Shown here piece by piece: positions 33,724 through 43,593 of a stretch of DNA of 64,000 nucleotides. A program made the translations under genes and the position numbers. The notes beneath the pieces were generated by a model. It was not told the DNA's origin. It was given only the letters and a program-made list of their open reading frames with translations, and ran no database searches. How positions within the stretch are numbered: position 1 is the first letter of the stretch; each line of letters begins with the position of its first letter. The stretch is from Parapedobacter sp035556095 (GTDB lineage: Bacteria > Bacteroidota > Bacteroidia > Sphingobacteriales > Sphingobacteriaceae), in NCBI RefSeq assembly GCF_035556095.1, contig NZ_DATMFT010000005.1, positions 62,001-126,000 of the forward strand, read 5' to 3'.

Positions 33724-34395
33724 ATGCGGCTAATAACCATCATATTAACGATTTTGATTTTTAGTTATGCTTGTGGGCGAAAGGTGCCTGAAGGTATCGT
33801 GCCACAGCGACAGATGGGTGCTATGCTGTTGGATATGCACTTGGCCGATGGCCAATTAGCGTCCATGATGATCGATTCTGCCCGGCTGTACCGGGATGCC
33901 TATTACGACGCAATTTTCAATCGATACGGAATTGATTCCGTCACATTTGAACGGAGTATTGACTTTTACGCCACGCGGCCGGCCATGATGAAGAGAATGT
34001 ACCTCGATATCGAAAAGCGACTAGAGGCGTATAATACGGCTGAGCAGAAAGCCATCGACGAAAAGTACAGTGCACAGCGCAGGGCCGACTCCATCGTAAG
34101 TGCGCGGCACACGGATAGCTTACTGAAGGTGAATCGCGACTCGTTGGATTTTAAACGCAAACGTTACCTCCTGTATCTCAACGGCCCCGACACCCTCCTG
34201 TATAGCCAGCCGATACCGGTAACCTATACGTTGTTGCGGGAACGTATGATGGAAGCAATTAGACTAAGCGACGGCGCACGGGAACAGCCTGGCACATTGC
34301 GCGCGAAGCCTACGGCCCCACCTGTGGTACCACCAAAAGCGGAAGCGCATCCGGAACCGGTACTGAAGCCCATTAAGAAAATCAATTCACGATGA
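33724..34395 (+). CDS. DUF4296 lipoprotein
   Basis: 223 residues. Lipobox FSYAC (Cys about 17) after a short signal. The N-terminal DUF4296 domain (GAMLLDMHLADGQLAS, YYDAIFNRYGIDSVTFERSIDFYA) is a helical bundle; a long charged helix follows, and a Pro/Ala-rich tail. Bacteroidota-specific family with no known function. The stop overlaps the start of mutS2 by 4 bp (ATGA). Confidence 0.88.
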   Translation: MRLITIILTILIFSYACGRKVPEGIVPQRQMGAMLLDMHLADGQLASMMIDSARLYRDAYYDAIFNRYGIDSVTFERSIDFYATRPAMMKRMYLDIEKRLEAYNTAEQKAIDEKYSAQRRADSIVSARHTDSLLKVNRDSLDFKRKRYLLYLNGPDTLLYSQPIPVTYTLLRERMMEAIRLSDGAREQPGTLRAKPTAPPVVPPKAEAHPEPVLKPIKKINSR

Positions 34396-36767
34396 CTTTT
34401 CCCGAGAACGCCATAGAGAAGCTAGGCTTTACCGATATAAGGGCGTTGATTGCTGCTAAATGCCTCAGTGATGTGGGAAAGGACCTTGTAGACCGGATCC
34501 AACCGCAGACGCGCTTTGACCAGATTAACCTGTTCCTTCGGCAAACGGTTGAATTCAAAGACGTGTTGACGAACGATGCCCCGTTACCGGTGGACCATCT
34601 TTACCCAATACGGCCGCTGGCAGAAAAAGCCCGGGTAGAGGGTGCTTTCCTCGGTGAGGAGGATTTTTTTCAGCTGATGCTTTCGCTGCGTACCGTATTT
34701 GCGATTATCCGGTATTTTAACGAACGGAATGGCCAGTACCCCAATCTGGAGGTGTTATTTGAAAACCTGCCGATAGAAAAGGATATCCTGGTTGCCATCG
34801 AACGAGTGATTGATGCCAAGGGAAAGGTAAAACCTAATGCGTCGCCGGTGCTGGCTGATATTTTAGCCAATATCGCCAAAGCAGAACAGGAAGCCCGAAA
34901 GCGGATCGACCAGGTATTCCGGACAGCCCAACAGCAGGGGTGGACAGCTGATGGCAACCTGACTGTGCGCGATGGCCGGTTGTGTATTCCCGTGCTGGCC
35001 GAAAACAAACGCAAGGTGAAGGGTTGGATACATGACGAATCGGCCACGGGACAAACAGCTTATATTGAGCCCGAAGAGGTGTTTCACCTAAATAATAAGG
35101 TGCGCGACCTGGAGTTTGATATGCGGCGAGAGATTGTTCGCATCCTTACGGCACTCACCGACGAACTCCGGCCACATGTACCGTTGTTGGTTGACTATCA
35201 CAGGCTTCTCGGTAAGGTCGATTTCGTGCGGGCAAAGGCCCTTTTTGCAATCGATATCGACGCCCATATGCCAGAATTAGTTGCTGACGCATCCATATCG
35301 CTCATTGAAGCACGACACCCGTTGCTGTTGCTCAATTTCAGGAGTACGCAGCAAACGGTTGTTCCATTGAATGTCACGATCGACAAAGATCAACGTATTG
35401 TGGTGGTTTCGGGGCCGAATGCGGGGGGCAAATCGGTATGCATGAAGACCATTGGGCTTCTGCAACTGATGGTTCAAGCAGGCTTGCTTATTCCGGCCGA
35501 CCCAACGTCGCGCATTGGTGTATTCCGGCAGGTATTCGCGGATATCGGCGATGACCAGTCCATTGAGAGTGATCTCAGTACCTACAGCGCGCACCTCACG
35601 AAAATGAAGCATTTTTCGGATCACGCCGATGCCAAAACCCTGGTGCTCATTGACGAATTCGGCACCGGCACCGATCCACTTTTTGGTGGCCCGATTGCCG
35701 AAGCCGTATTGGAAGTCCTTAACAAAAAGCAGGTACGAGGCGTGGTAACCACCCATTATTCCAATTTGAAGGTTTTCGCGAGCAATACTGATGGTGTCGA
35801 AAACGCTTCAATGCTGTTTGACAACGCGGCCATGCGTCCGTTGTATATCTTGCAAACGGGTAAGCCGGGTAGTTCGTACGCATTTGAGATTGCCGAAAAG
35901 ATCGGCTTGGGCAAGGACATCCTGTACGCAGCTAGGCAAAAGATCGGTGCACAGCAGAAACGGGTAGACACTTTATTGGTCGATTTGGAACGCGACAAAA
36001 AAGAAGTACACGATGCAAAAATATCCCTGATCCAGAAAGAGAAGCAGCTTGCGCGACTGAAGGCCGAAAACGATACCCTGCAGACTTACCTAGCAGAAAA
36101 TAAGAAGAGCATCATCAGCAAAGCCCGCGAAGAGGCCAGGACGATTATCAGCAATGCAAATAAGGTGGTCGAAAACACCATCGCTGGTATTCGGGAAAGC
36201 CAGGCTGATAAGGCAAGAACCAAGGCGCTCCGTAATCAGCTTGATCGGGAATTGGATAAACACAAGCCAGCGAAAGAGAAAGCGGCACCCGCGAAACAAA
36301 AAACTTCGGAAACGGTTGCTATACAAGTGGGCGATTGGGTAAAAATACTAGGTACCGGCAGTGAGGCCGAAGTGATAAGCACGGCTAAGAACAACCTGGT
36401 ATTGGCCATGGGAGAACTCCGGACTGTTCAAAAACGGAGTAACGTGGTCCTTATCGATAGGAAAAAGTCAAAAGTGAGTGGTGGCCGCTCGCACCAAACG
36501 CAGCTAGCCGACAGCACGGCGAGCTTCGGTCCGGAAGTGGATGTGCGAGGTTTGCGTACCGAGGCTGCCCTTGCCGAAATTGAGAAATACCTAGACAAGG
36601 CACTAATGATGGGGTTTCCGAGCTTGAAAATTGTTCATGGAAAAGGTGACGGGATTTTACGTAAGTTTATCCGTGAGTATCTGCGTAAATATGGTGAAGT
36701 AACACGTATGGAAGACGAACACCCCGATCGTGGCGGTGAAGGGATTACGTATGCCTATTTGGATTAA
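34392..36767 (+). CDS. mutS2: Endonuclease MutS2
   Basis: 791 residues. MutS2 lacks the mismatch-reading domains of MutS and instead limits recombination or rescues stalled ribosomes, depending on the species. The core and lever helices precede the ATPase: Walker A GPNAGGKSVCMKT (about 343), signature LSTYSAHLTKM, Walker B LVLIDEFGTGTDP, HHYSNLK-like THYSNLKVFA. A long coiled coil follows (IGAQQKRVDTLLVDLERDKK...), then a KOW-like region and a C-terminal Smr nuclease domain (VDVRGLRTEAAL, IVHGKGDGILRKFIREYL). Second gene behind the duplicated promoter. Confidence 0.96.
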   Translation: MTFPENAIEKLGFTDIRALIAAKCLSDVGKDLVDRIQPQTRFDQINLFLRQTVEFKDVLTNDAPLPVDHLYPIRPLAEKARVEGAFLGEEDFFQLMLSLRTVFAIIRYFNERNGQYPNLEVLFENLPIEKDILVAIERVIDAKGKVKPNASPVLADILANIAKAEQEARKRIDQVFRTAQQQGWTADGNLTVRDGRLCIPVLAENKRKVKGWIHDESATGQTAYIEPEEVFHLNNKVRDLEFDMRREIVRILTALTDELRPHVPLLVDYHRLLGKVDFVRAKALFAIDIDAHMPELVADASISLIEARHPLLLLNFRSTQQTVVPLNVTIDKDQRIVVVSGPNAGGKSVCMKTIGLLQLMVQAGLLIPADPTSRIGVFRQVFADIGDDQSIESDLSTYSAHLTKMKHFSDHADAKTLVLIDEFGTGTDPLFGGPIAEAVLEVLNKKQVRGVVTTHYSNLKVFASNTDGVENASMLFDNAAMRPLYILQTGKPGSSYAFEIAEKIGLGKDILYAARQKIGAQQKRVDTLLVDLERDKKEVHDAKISLIQKEKQLARLKAENDTLQTYLAENKKSIISKAREEARTIISNANKVVENTIAGIRESQADKARTKALRNQLDRELDKHKPAKEKAAPAKQKTSETVAIQVGDWVKILGTGSEAEVISTAKNNLVLAMGELRTVQKRSNVVLIDRKKSKVSGGRSHQTQLADSTASFGPEVDVRGLRTEAALAEIEKYLDKALMMGFPSLKIVHGKGDGILRKFIREYLRKYGEVTRMEDEHPDRGGEGITYAYLD

Positions 36768-36802
36768 TTGATTTTGATAACAAAAAGCACAACCGCGATA
36801 AA

Positions 36803-37447
36803 ATGGAAATTTTACCCGAAAATAACGATTTGGCAGCCATCGGTGTTTCCCTGTTGGCGGGTAGTCTGGTAGGGCTTGAGCGTGAGTATAAAAATAAGTC
36901 GGCAGGCTTTCGAACGATCGTGTTGATTTGTCTTGGAGCGACCGCATTTACGATTGCCTCTCGTTTTGGTGCCGGTAGCGATGACCGGATAGCGGCGAAT
37001 ATCATTACCGGTATCGGTTTTATCGGCGCGGGGGTTATTTTCAAGGATAAGTTTTCGGTAATGGGACTCACTACCGCTGCTGTCATCTGGGTGGTGGCCG
37101 GTATCGGGATGGCGGCTGGAATGGGCTACCATAGCTTGGCGCTCTCGCTTTCCGTGGTTACCGTTGTTATCCTTTCCGTGTTCAATAAGGTAGAGAATGC
37201 GATGGAACGGCTGTTCCTTACACGCACGATTTATGTGGGGTTTGGTGATATGGATATCAACAACCTGGAAAAGCTAAAAGACGTGATGGACAAGCATCGA
37301 ATCAAATATACCCGTAAGACGGTGTCCAAACGCGAGGGAAAATTGTCGGTGGTTTTTGAACTGTTAGCGGACCGCAAGTACCTGCAACAATTTAATAATA
37401 CCATGATGGAACTCACCTATGTGGAGGAGTTTTATTATAACGCATAA
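36803..37447 (+). CDS. MgtC/SapB-family membrane protein
   Basis: 214 residues. Four to five membrane segments occupy the first 125 residues, with the family signature GLEREYKNKSAGFRTIVLICLGATAF and ITGIGFIGAGVIFKD; the C-terminal 80 residues are a soluble ACT-like domain. In pathogens MgtC modulates the F-type ATP synthase and Mg/phosphate response; for this environmental-type lineage the role is inference. Short 35-bp gap after mutS2, so it may be read from the same promoters. Confidence 0.9.
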   Translation: MEILPENNDLAAIGVSLLAGSLVGLEREYKNKSAGFRTIVLICLGATAFTIASRFGAGSDDRIAANIITGIGFIGAGVIFKDKFSVMGLTTAAVIWVVAGIGMAAGMGYHSLALSLSVVTVVILSVFNKVENAMERLFLTRTIYVGFGDMDINNLEKLKDVMDKHRIKYTRKTVSKREGKLSVVFELLADRKYLQQFNNTMMELTYVEEFYYNA

Positions 37448-37480
37448 AAAGGCCGTCTTCCCACTCGGGTAAGACGGCCT
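37446..37480 (-). terminator. Intrinsic terminator between mgtC-like and TonB receptor genes
   Basis: A 10-bp perfect GC-rich stem (37450-37459 with 37471-37480) whose T-run is on the minus strand (A5 at 37446-37450), so it fits the end of the TonB receptor transcript. It starts at the stop codon of the plus-strand gene. Confidence 0.8.
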
Positions 37481-37507
37481 CGCTCATTCTGTATTGTTCG
37501 TTTTTTT

Positions 37508-40144
37508 CTAGAAGCTGTATGTAAGCGCAGCGTTCCAAGTAGTACCCAAACCGTAGAAGTAGCCAAATCCATCCTTACGGCCGAAATACTCCTTGTTGAA
37601 TATGTTATAAACATTGCCCCGGAATTTCAGCCGTTGTGCGTTCAACCGGAAGGTATACGAGAGGCCGGCATCCACTATGCCGAAGCCATCTAGTTTTTCA
37701 GTTGCATAAACTTCACCCGCTAGCACAGCTCCAACCACATCTTCAGGATCGACCTGCCCGTACAGGTTATCATAGAAGTTGAAGTCTACATCGACCGATA
37801 GATCGGAGAGAATATTGTATTTAGTGCCTAAGCCAAATGATGTTTGCGGCGCGTTACCTACTTTAACGCCCGACAAATCCAAATTACCGGTACCGATGAT
37901 TTCTGAATTCACTTCTTCGCGGAAACGGAACGGTGTCTCACCATCGTATTGCCAGTCGCCTACCGACGCATATCCACGTAACATCCATTCCGGTGTGATA
38001 TGGGTCTGGAAGTCGAGTTCCAAACCTTTATGCAATTGGGTGATGCCGGTAATCAGGTAAGCACCTTCGGTATTTTCGTCGCCATACCGTCCGCTTTGCA
38101 ATAAGAAGCGATTTGCCCATGAGGTATAGTATCCGTTTAGGTTGACGGTAAAGTTGGAGGAGGTGAAGCGGTAACCGGCTTCAAGTCCCAGAATTTCCTC
38201 ATTGTCTACTACAGGGTCGGTGAAGTCTACGGTGTTTTGGACGAATACATTATCGAGGAACGGTTGGCGGGAATAGAAACCAGCATTTGCGAAGAGGGTA
38301 TGGTTTTCTTCAAAATTGAATGACAATCCGGCTTTCGCGTTGTAGCCCAATTTATTTTCAACAGGTGATTCAGCTTGTCCGCCTGCATAATTCCACCGGT
38401 CAAATTTCTGGTACGACTGATTTGAAATTGCACCTTGGACAAAAGCCGAAATAATCCCATTGCTAAATTCGGCTTGCCCAAACACGCCTTGGTAGTTGAT
38501 TTGTTCGGAGTTATCGTAGCCGACCCGATATTCCTCTCCGGCAGGATTGAACAGGGCAGTCCATGGACTGGCTTTAAATGTTTTGGTTACGAGATAATCG
38601 CCACCACCACGATTTTCGTTTGGCGCATTCCATGCCTCCAGTCCCAGCTTGTCCACCAGTTGCTGGAAGTGGTCGCCGCGATAGAAGCGTATGTCCGCAC
38701 CCACATTAAAAGTGAAATAACGTTGGGTGTCGAAATTGTAATTCGTTACCAAACCGTACCAGGCATGGTTGTTGGCTGAAGCACGCAGCATTGACCCAGT
38801 ACGGTCGGCGCCGATACCGTTATCGATGGTAGCGTTGTAGTCAACCACGCCCTGCCAGTTAATTGAGCCGTTAGGTAGGTAGCCACCGCCATATTGCTGA
38901 TCGATGAAACCCAGGCCATTGCCAAGAGGACCTACGCCGCCGCCACGGCCCAAAGAAGCATAAAGTACCGTAGATAATGATGATTTCTCATTAATTTCAA
39001 AGTCCCAGTTGAAGTTGGCGACCGGTTTGTGGTAATAGTTTTTTCGGACGGCCAATCCTTCGCCATTCAGGTACCCGTAATTGGAATTCCCCTTGATACC
39101 GGTAATGTCGTAGCCCGGCGTGTTGATGGTGCCGTTTGTGTTGTAGCGGGTCTCCAGCGCTTTTGAATAATTCTGGTCGTGCCATTGTGGTGCTCCGAAC
39201 ACCATGAAGTTGAAATTATGACGTTCATCGGGCTTATACCCCACGGAGAAAAAATAGCTTTGTCCTTCGCCAGCTGTACCTTTGGCATATTTCCCGTCCC
39301 CGCGCCAATAGTCAAGCATAAATGAAAATCCCCATTTTCCACGGAGCCCCGTATTATATGCCACGGTACCTTTAGCGTAGCCATAATTACCGGTTAAGAA
39401 ACGTATTGAACCGCCCTCCTGCATATCCGTTGCTTTCGTAACGATATTTACCGTGCCGCCTACAGACGAGATGGCCAATTTGGATGAGCCCAGACCCCGT
39501 TGTACCTGCACCGCATTGGCGATGTCGGCAATTGAGCTCCAGTTTGACCAATACATGTTGCCGTCTTCCATGCCATTGATAGGCTGACCGTTCAACAGAT
39601 AGGCGGTGTTCGACTGGTCGAAGCCGCGGAGGAAATTCTGGCTGTCGCCGAACCCTCCGGCTTGGTTGGTGATGAATACCGAGGGGATATTTTTCATGAT
39701 TTCGGGAAACTCTACGTTACCAACGCCCTTTTCAAGTATTTCGGCGCGGGAAACGGTAGATACCGCAATAGGTGTTTCTCGGTCTTCCGCAATGTCGATG
39801 ATGCCACGACCAATCACTACAACTTCGTCAAGCGACTGTGAGTCTGATGTGGTGAGGGTGATGGTACCCAAGTTCGTTTGTGACGAAAAGGGTATCGATT
39901 TGCTGTAGAAACCGAGAATACGTATAACGATCTCGCCGGATTGCAGGTCGGTAGATAGATTGAAGTTGCCGTCACCGTCGGTTGCTGTTGCACTGGAAGT
40001 GCCTTTAACCAACACGGTTGCCCCGGCTACGGGACCTTCGCGATCGGTAACTTTTCCCGTGAGCACGCGTTGTGCCCATGAATAGTTGCTACACAGGAGT
40101 AGCATAGCAACCAGTGCGAAACATTTAGTAGTTTTTGCGCTCAT
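37508..40144 (-). CDS. TonB-dependent receptor with carboxypeptidase-like N-terminal domain
   Basis: 878 residues. Signal peptide (MSAKTTKCFALVAMLLLCSNYSWA), then a carboxypeptidase D regulatory-like domain (VLTGKVTDREGPVAGATVLVKG, about 25-110), the plug (NQAGGFGDSQNFLRGFDQSNTAYLL; VQVQRGLGSSKLAISSVGGTVNIVTK) and a 22-strand barrel ending in Phe (NAALTYSF). No susD gene is next to it, so it is not a classic glycan pair; iron-siderophore, metal or other small-solute import is possible. I chose the ATG at 40144 because the earlier codons do not form a signal peptide. Confidence 0.93.
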   Translation of the reverse strand: MSAKTTKCFALVAMLLLCSNYSWAQRVLTGKVTDREGPVAGATVLVKGTSSATATDGDGNFNLSTDLQSGEIVIRILGFYSKSIPFSSQTNLGTITLTTSDSQSLDEVVVIGRGIIDIAEDRETPIAVSTVSRAEILEKGVGNVEFPEIMKNIPSVFITNQAGGFGDSQNFLRGFDQSNTAYLLNGQPINGMEDGNMYWSNWSSIADIANAVQVQRGLGSSKLAISSVGGTVNIVTKATDMQEGGSIRFLTGNYGYAKGTVAYNTGLRGKWGFSFMLDYWRGDGKYAKGTAGEGQSYFFSVGYKPDERHNFNFMVFGAPQWHDQNYSKALETRYNTNGTINTPGYDITGIKGNSNYGYLNGEGLAVRKNYYHKPVANFNWDFEINEKSSLSTVLYASLGRGGGVGPLGNGLGFIDQQYGGGYLPNGSINWQGVVDYNATIDNGIGADRTGSMLRASANNHAWYGLVTNYNFDTQRYFTFNVGADIRFYRGDHFQQLVDKLGLEAWNAPNENRGGGDYLVTKTFKASPWTALFNPAGEEYRVGYDNSEQINYQGVFGQAEFSNGIISAFVQGAISNQSYQKFDRWNYAGGQAESPVENKLGYNAKAGLSFNFEENHTLFANAGFYSRQPFLDNVFVQNTVDFTDPVVDNEEILGLEAGYRFTSSNFTVNLNGYYTSWANRFLLQSGRYGDENTEGAYLITGITQLHKGLELDFQTHITPEWMLRGYASVGDWQYDGETPFRFREEVNSEIIGTGNLDLSGVKVGNAPQTSFGLGTKYNILSDLSVDVDFNFYDNLYGQVDPEDVVGAVLAGEVYATEKLDGFGIVDAGLSYTFRLNAQRLKFRGNVYNIFNKEYFGRKDGFGYFYGLGTTWNAALTYSF

Positions 40145-40418
40145 ACGTACAAGAATTAATATTGAAGGTGAATGTAAACAAAGCCGGGTTTCCGCCTTTT
40201 TTGAAAAAGGACTGTGTGTCGTGTGCCGTGAAAAATAGTGCATTCATGGGATGAATGATAATTTTACGCTGCAAAGGTAACTTTTTGTGTGTGAAGCTGA
40301 TGTTAATATACTATTATCTAACACATTTTTTATCAACAAACCGGTGACTATATTGATTTTACCCGTCCGGTGTCCCACAGGATTTGCAGGAGACCTGGCG
40401 TATGCCTAAGTTTGGGGT
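40145..40418. other. Divergent intergenic region between the TonB receptor and nuclease genes
   Basis: No gene visible. On the minus strand TACCTTTG at 40272-40279 matches a -7 box for the receptor but lacks a good TTG; on the plus strand there is the nuclease promoter at 40384-40414. Confidence 0.5.
40384..40414 (+). promoter_or_regulatory. Promoter for the secreted nuclease, probably leaderless
   Basis: TTG (40384-40386), 20-nt spacer, TAAGTTTG (40407-40414). The ATG starts at 40419, 4 nt downstream. Confidence 0.75.
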
Positions 40419-41807
40419 ATGAAACCAGCCATGCTTGCCATTTGTTTGCTTTTAGCACTGAGTTGCGGTGTTAAGCGCAAGGACCCAAGACCGGAACAAC
40501 GAACTTACCGAATTACCGAAGACTTTGAAGGCGCTCGGAAAGACGCTTACGCCGCGACTAATTTCCAGCTGCGTACCGGCATATGGGAATTCGACGATGC
40601 CCTCATTTGGGGTGGGGCATACCAAGCTGATGCAAAAGTTGGTGAGCGTGCCGTGCGCATCCGCGATGTTGGAAGCATTAGTACAACGTTTGAGGTATCC
40701 AACTTAGACATGGTTTACATCAAACATGGACTTTTTGGCAACGATGCCCCCGCAACATGGCGTTTGTATATCGCATCAGACGAGCAGGGCTTCCAACCGG
40801 TAGGTGAGGAGATGACCACGGTTTCACATACGCTGAAATTGGATTCGTTCGCGATTATAGGCACCGGAAAAGTACGGCTTCAAGTTAAAAAGACCGGTGG
40901 GGGCCGCCTGAATTTAGACGACATCGTGTTTAAAGGCAGCGGTGAGGCCGGCATTGTGCCGGGTGAGCCGGGCGAAGGACCAATTGGAGCAGCCCCGGAA
41001 CCGTTTCCACCGCGCGGTGTCGACCGTGGTGATGATGCGCCAGCCGCTTTTGGAGATGATAGCAACTTGCTGTTCGGTAATCCATCTGGAGCCACACCTG
41101 ATGTGATGAATTATTCAAATTATCTGATTGATCACCATTACTTTGTATTATCCTATAATCGCGACCGGGGTACACCTAACTGGGTAAGCTGGCATCTAGA
41201 TACGGCCGACATTTCGGAAGCCGTAAGCCGCCAGAATAATTTTGCCGCGTATATTGGCATACCGGAGCGTTGGCATGCCGTTTCGCACGCAAGTTACACT
41301 GGGTCGGGTTTCGACCGGGGACACAACTGCCCGTCAGCCGATCGGACAAGCTCGTTCGCGGCCAATGCAGCTACTTTTTTGATGACCAATATGATTCCGC
41401 AGGCCCCGGAAAACAACAGCGGGCCTTGGGCAGATCTAGAAAGCCACATTAGAGAACAAGTACGCAACGGATACGAGGCATACATCATCATGGGTTCTTA
41501 TGGTATTGGTGGGGTGGGTAACCATGGCAGCGCGAACGCACTGGCCGGAGGCAAGGTTACGGTGCCATCCCACATTTGGAAAGTGGCTTTGCTGTTGCCT
41601 AACGGTGATGACGACTTTGACCGCGTGACAGGCCGCACATCGGTAATTGCCGTAGACATGCCGAACACGAATGTCATCGATCGGGACTGGAAAACATACC
41701 GGGTAAGCGTTGACGACATTGAAGAGCGGACCGGCTACGACCTGTTTGCTGAGCTTCCTGAGGGTATTCAGCAGGCCCTTGAAACGGCTATTGTCGTCGG
41801 TTTTTAG
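40419..41807 (+). CDS. Secreted DNA/RNA non-specific endonuclease lipoprotein
   Basis: 462 residues. Lipobox LALSC (Cys about 16). The N-terminal 170 residues form a beta-sandwich (jelly-roll-like), then a Gly/Pro-rich linker; the C-terminal 250 residues are a NUC-type nuclease with the DRGH motif in GFDRGHNCPSADRTSS, catalytic His302, and the metal-binding Asn region TNMIPQAPENNSGPW. It should cut DNA and RNA outside the cell, for nutrient release or defence. A promoter ends 4 nt before the start. Confidence 0.94.
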   Translation: MKPAMLAICLLLALSCGVKRKDPRPEQRTYRITEDFEGARKDAYAATNFQLRTGIWEFDDALIWGGAYQADAKVGERAVRIRDVGSISTTFEVSNLDMVYIKHGLFGNDAPATWRLYIASDEQGFQPVGEEMTTVSHTLKLDSFAIIGTGKVRLQVKKTGGGRLNLDDIVFKGSGEAGIVPGEPGEGPIGAAPEPFPPRGVDRGDDAPAAFGDDSNLLFGNPSGATPDVMNYSNYLIDHHYFVLSYNRDRGTPNWVSWHLDTADISEAVSRQNNFAAYIGIPERWHAVSHASYTGSGFDRGHNCPSADRTSSFAANAATFLMTNMIPQAPENNSGPWADLESHIREQVRNGYEAYIIMGSYGIGGVGNHGSANALAGGKVTVPSHIWKVALLLPNGDDDFDRVTGRTSVIAVDMPNTNVIDRDWKTYRVSVDDIEERTGYDLFAELPEGIQQALETAIVVGF

Positions 41808-41826
41808 TATAACAAATCCTATTAAT

Positions 41827-41861
41827 AAAAAACTGCCTTGCACACACGTGGAAGGCAGTTT
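41827..41861 (-). terminator. Intrinsic terminator after the first amino-acid permease
   Basis: 10-bp perfect stem (41830-41839 with 41852-41861). The T-run is on the minus strand, so it ends the permease transcript; it also lies 20 bp after the plus-strand nuclease stop. Confidence 0.75.
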
Positions 41862-41883
41862 GAAAATCAAGTTTCTTGATACG

Positions 41884-43377
41884 CTAAACCGTAGGGCCTT
41901 GTGGCTTCCCGGCTTCCACCGCAGCACGTATTTTACTATGGCGTTTGCCGTATATGAAATAGAAGACAATTCCGATAAGCATCCAAATGGCCAACCGTTC
42001 CCAGCTTTCGATGGGGAGGGATGCCATCATCGCGATACATACCACGATACCTAATATCGGTATTAGCGGCACCAGCGGTGTACGGAAAGGCCGCGGTGTG
42101 TCGGGATTCGTTTTGCGGAGTACCATGACGCCGATACATACCAGTGTGAAGGCAAACAAGGTGCCGATGCTTACCATGTGTCCGAGGTCTGCAACAGGCA
42201 CAAAACCGGCAAAAATACTGACAAAGATCATAAATACCAGATTGGTTTTCCATGGTGTTTGCCTTTTTGATAAATCCGAAAAAAATCGGGGTAATAGGCC
42301 ATCTTTACTCATGGTGTAAAATACCCGGCTTTGACCAAGCAGCATCACCAGCATCACGGAAGTATATCCCGTAAGGATGGCTACAATCAACGCCGTATTT
42401 AAGAACGTATATCCCGTTTTCGCAAATGCAGTAGCTACGGGCTTTGCATCACCGGCAAATAACTGGTAATTTTCTAGTCCTGTCATCACAAATGAGAACA
42501 ATACATACAGTAGTGTACACACAACCAACGAACCGATGATTCCGATAGGCATACCTTTTTGTGGATTCTTGGCCTCTTGCGCCGCCGTACTCACCGCATC
42601 GAACCCGATGAACGCGAAAAAGACCACACCCGCACCCCGCATAATGCCGCTGATACCGAATTGACCGAAGTAATCACTCTTAAAAAAATCAAAGAAGCCT
42701 AATTCACCAGACCTCAACATTTGCTCACCTTCGTTTGCAGGAATGAAGGGCACATGGTTTGCCGGATTGATAAAACTCCAGCCCAACGCAATAAAAATCA
42801 ATACGACGCTTACCTTGACAACGACCAAAATGTTATTGACCAAAGACGACTCATGCGTTCCTCGCATGAGGAGCAACGATAGTAGACAAACGATAACAAT
42901 GGCGGGGATATTGACAATGCCTCCTTCCCACGGCCCGTGGAGAAAACTGTGAGGGATGTGTATACCGAATTCGAGCAAAAACTGCTCAAAATATTGCGAC
43001 CAACTTGATGCCACGGTTGCAGCACCCAATGCGTATTCAAGCACCAGGTCCCATCCGATAATCCAAGCCACAAATTCGCCCATGGTTGCATAAGAATACG
43101 TATACGCGCTTCCGGCTACCGGGATCATGGCCGCGAACTCCGCATAGCATAGTCCTGCAAATGCGCAGCCTGTAGCAGCAATGATGAATGAGATCGTTAC
43201 GGCAGGTCCTGCATTTTCGGCAGCAGCTATACCGGTAAGTGAAAAAAGGCCCGCACCGATAATGGCGCCGACACCCAATGCTACCAATCCACTGCTCGTT
43301 AATGTCCGTTTTAATGTGCCTTCGCCACTCTCTGCGGCCTCGGTGATTAAGGCTGGAATCGTTTTTTTAAATAACAT
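41884..43377 (-). CDS. APC-family amino-acid permease (cationic amino-acid transporter type)
   Basis: 497 residues with about 13 membrane segments. The APC family start LVALGVGAIIGAGLFSLTG (backbone that binds the amino-acid carboxylate) is near 30-48; FAMIPVAGSAYTYSYATMGEFVAWIIGWDLVLEYALG and the mid-section FFAFIGFDAVSTAAQEAKNPQKGMP are typical of the CAT/YfnA subgroup. It imports amino acids, possibly basic ones; substrate is inference. A C-terminal hydrophilic tail is present. Confidence 0.92.
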   Translation of the reverse strand: MLFKKTIPALITEAAESGEGTLKRTLTSSGLVALGVGAIIGAGLFSLTGIAAAENAGPAVTISFIIAATGCAFAGLCYAEFAAMIPVAGSAYTYSYATMGEFVAWIIGWDLVLEYALGAATVASSWSQYFEQFLLEFGIHIPHSFLHGPWEGGIVNIPAIVIVCLLSLLLMRGTHESSLVNNILVVVKVSVVLIFIALGWSFINPANHVPFIPANEGEQMLRSGELGFFDFFKSDYFGQFGISGIMRGAGVVFFAFIGFDAVSTAAQEAKNPQKGMPIGIIGSLVVCTLLYVLFSFVMTGLENYQLFAGDAKPVATAFAKTGYTFLNTALIVAILTGYTSVMLVMLLGQSRVFYTMSKDGLLPRFFSDLSKRQTPWKTNLVFMIFVSIFAGFVPVADLGHMVSIGTLFAFTLVCIGVMVLRKTNPDTPRPFRTPLVPLIPILGIVVCIAMMASLPIESWERLAIWMLIGIVFYFIYGKRHSKIRAAVEAGKPQGPTV

Positions 43378-43515
43378 ACTATTCTCCTTTACAATTCAGG
43401 CGTTTCGTTAGTAATCGGTCAAACCTACAAATTTTTATCAGTATGAACGCAATTTTTTTCACACACAATCAACCCCGTGGGCTCGGCAATGCCTTTTCTA
43501 TAAACCACTTTTATA

Positions 43516-43553
43516 ATAAAAAAGGACACCAGATTATATCCGGTATCCTCTTT
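43516..43553 (-). terminator. Intrinsic terminator after hppA
   Basis: 7-bp stem (43524-43530 with 43542-43548, one G-T pair) and a T-run on the minus strand 41 bp after the pyrophosphatase stop. Confidence 0.6.
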
Positions 43554-43593
43554 TGTATGCTGCTGAACCCGTAAAGGATTCTGCTTGTAAGCT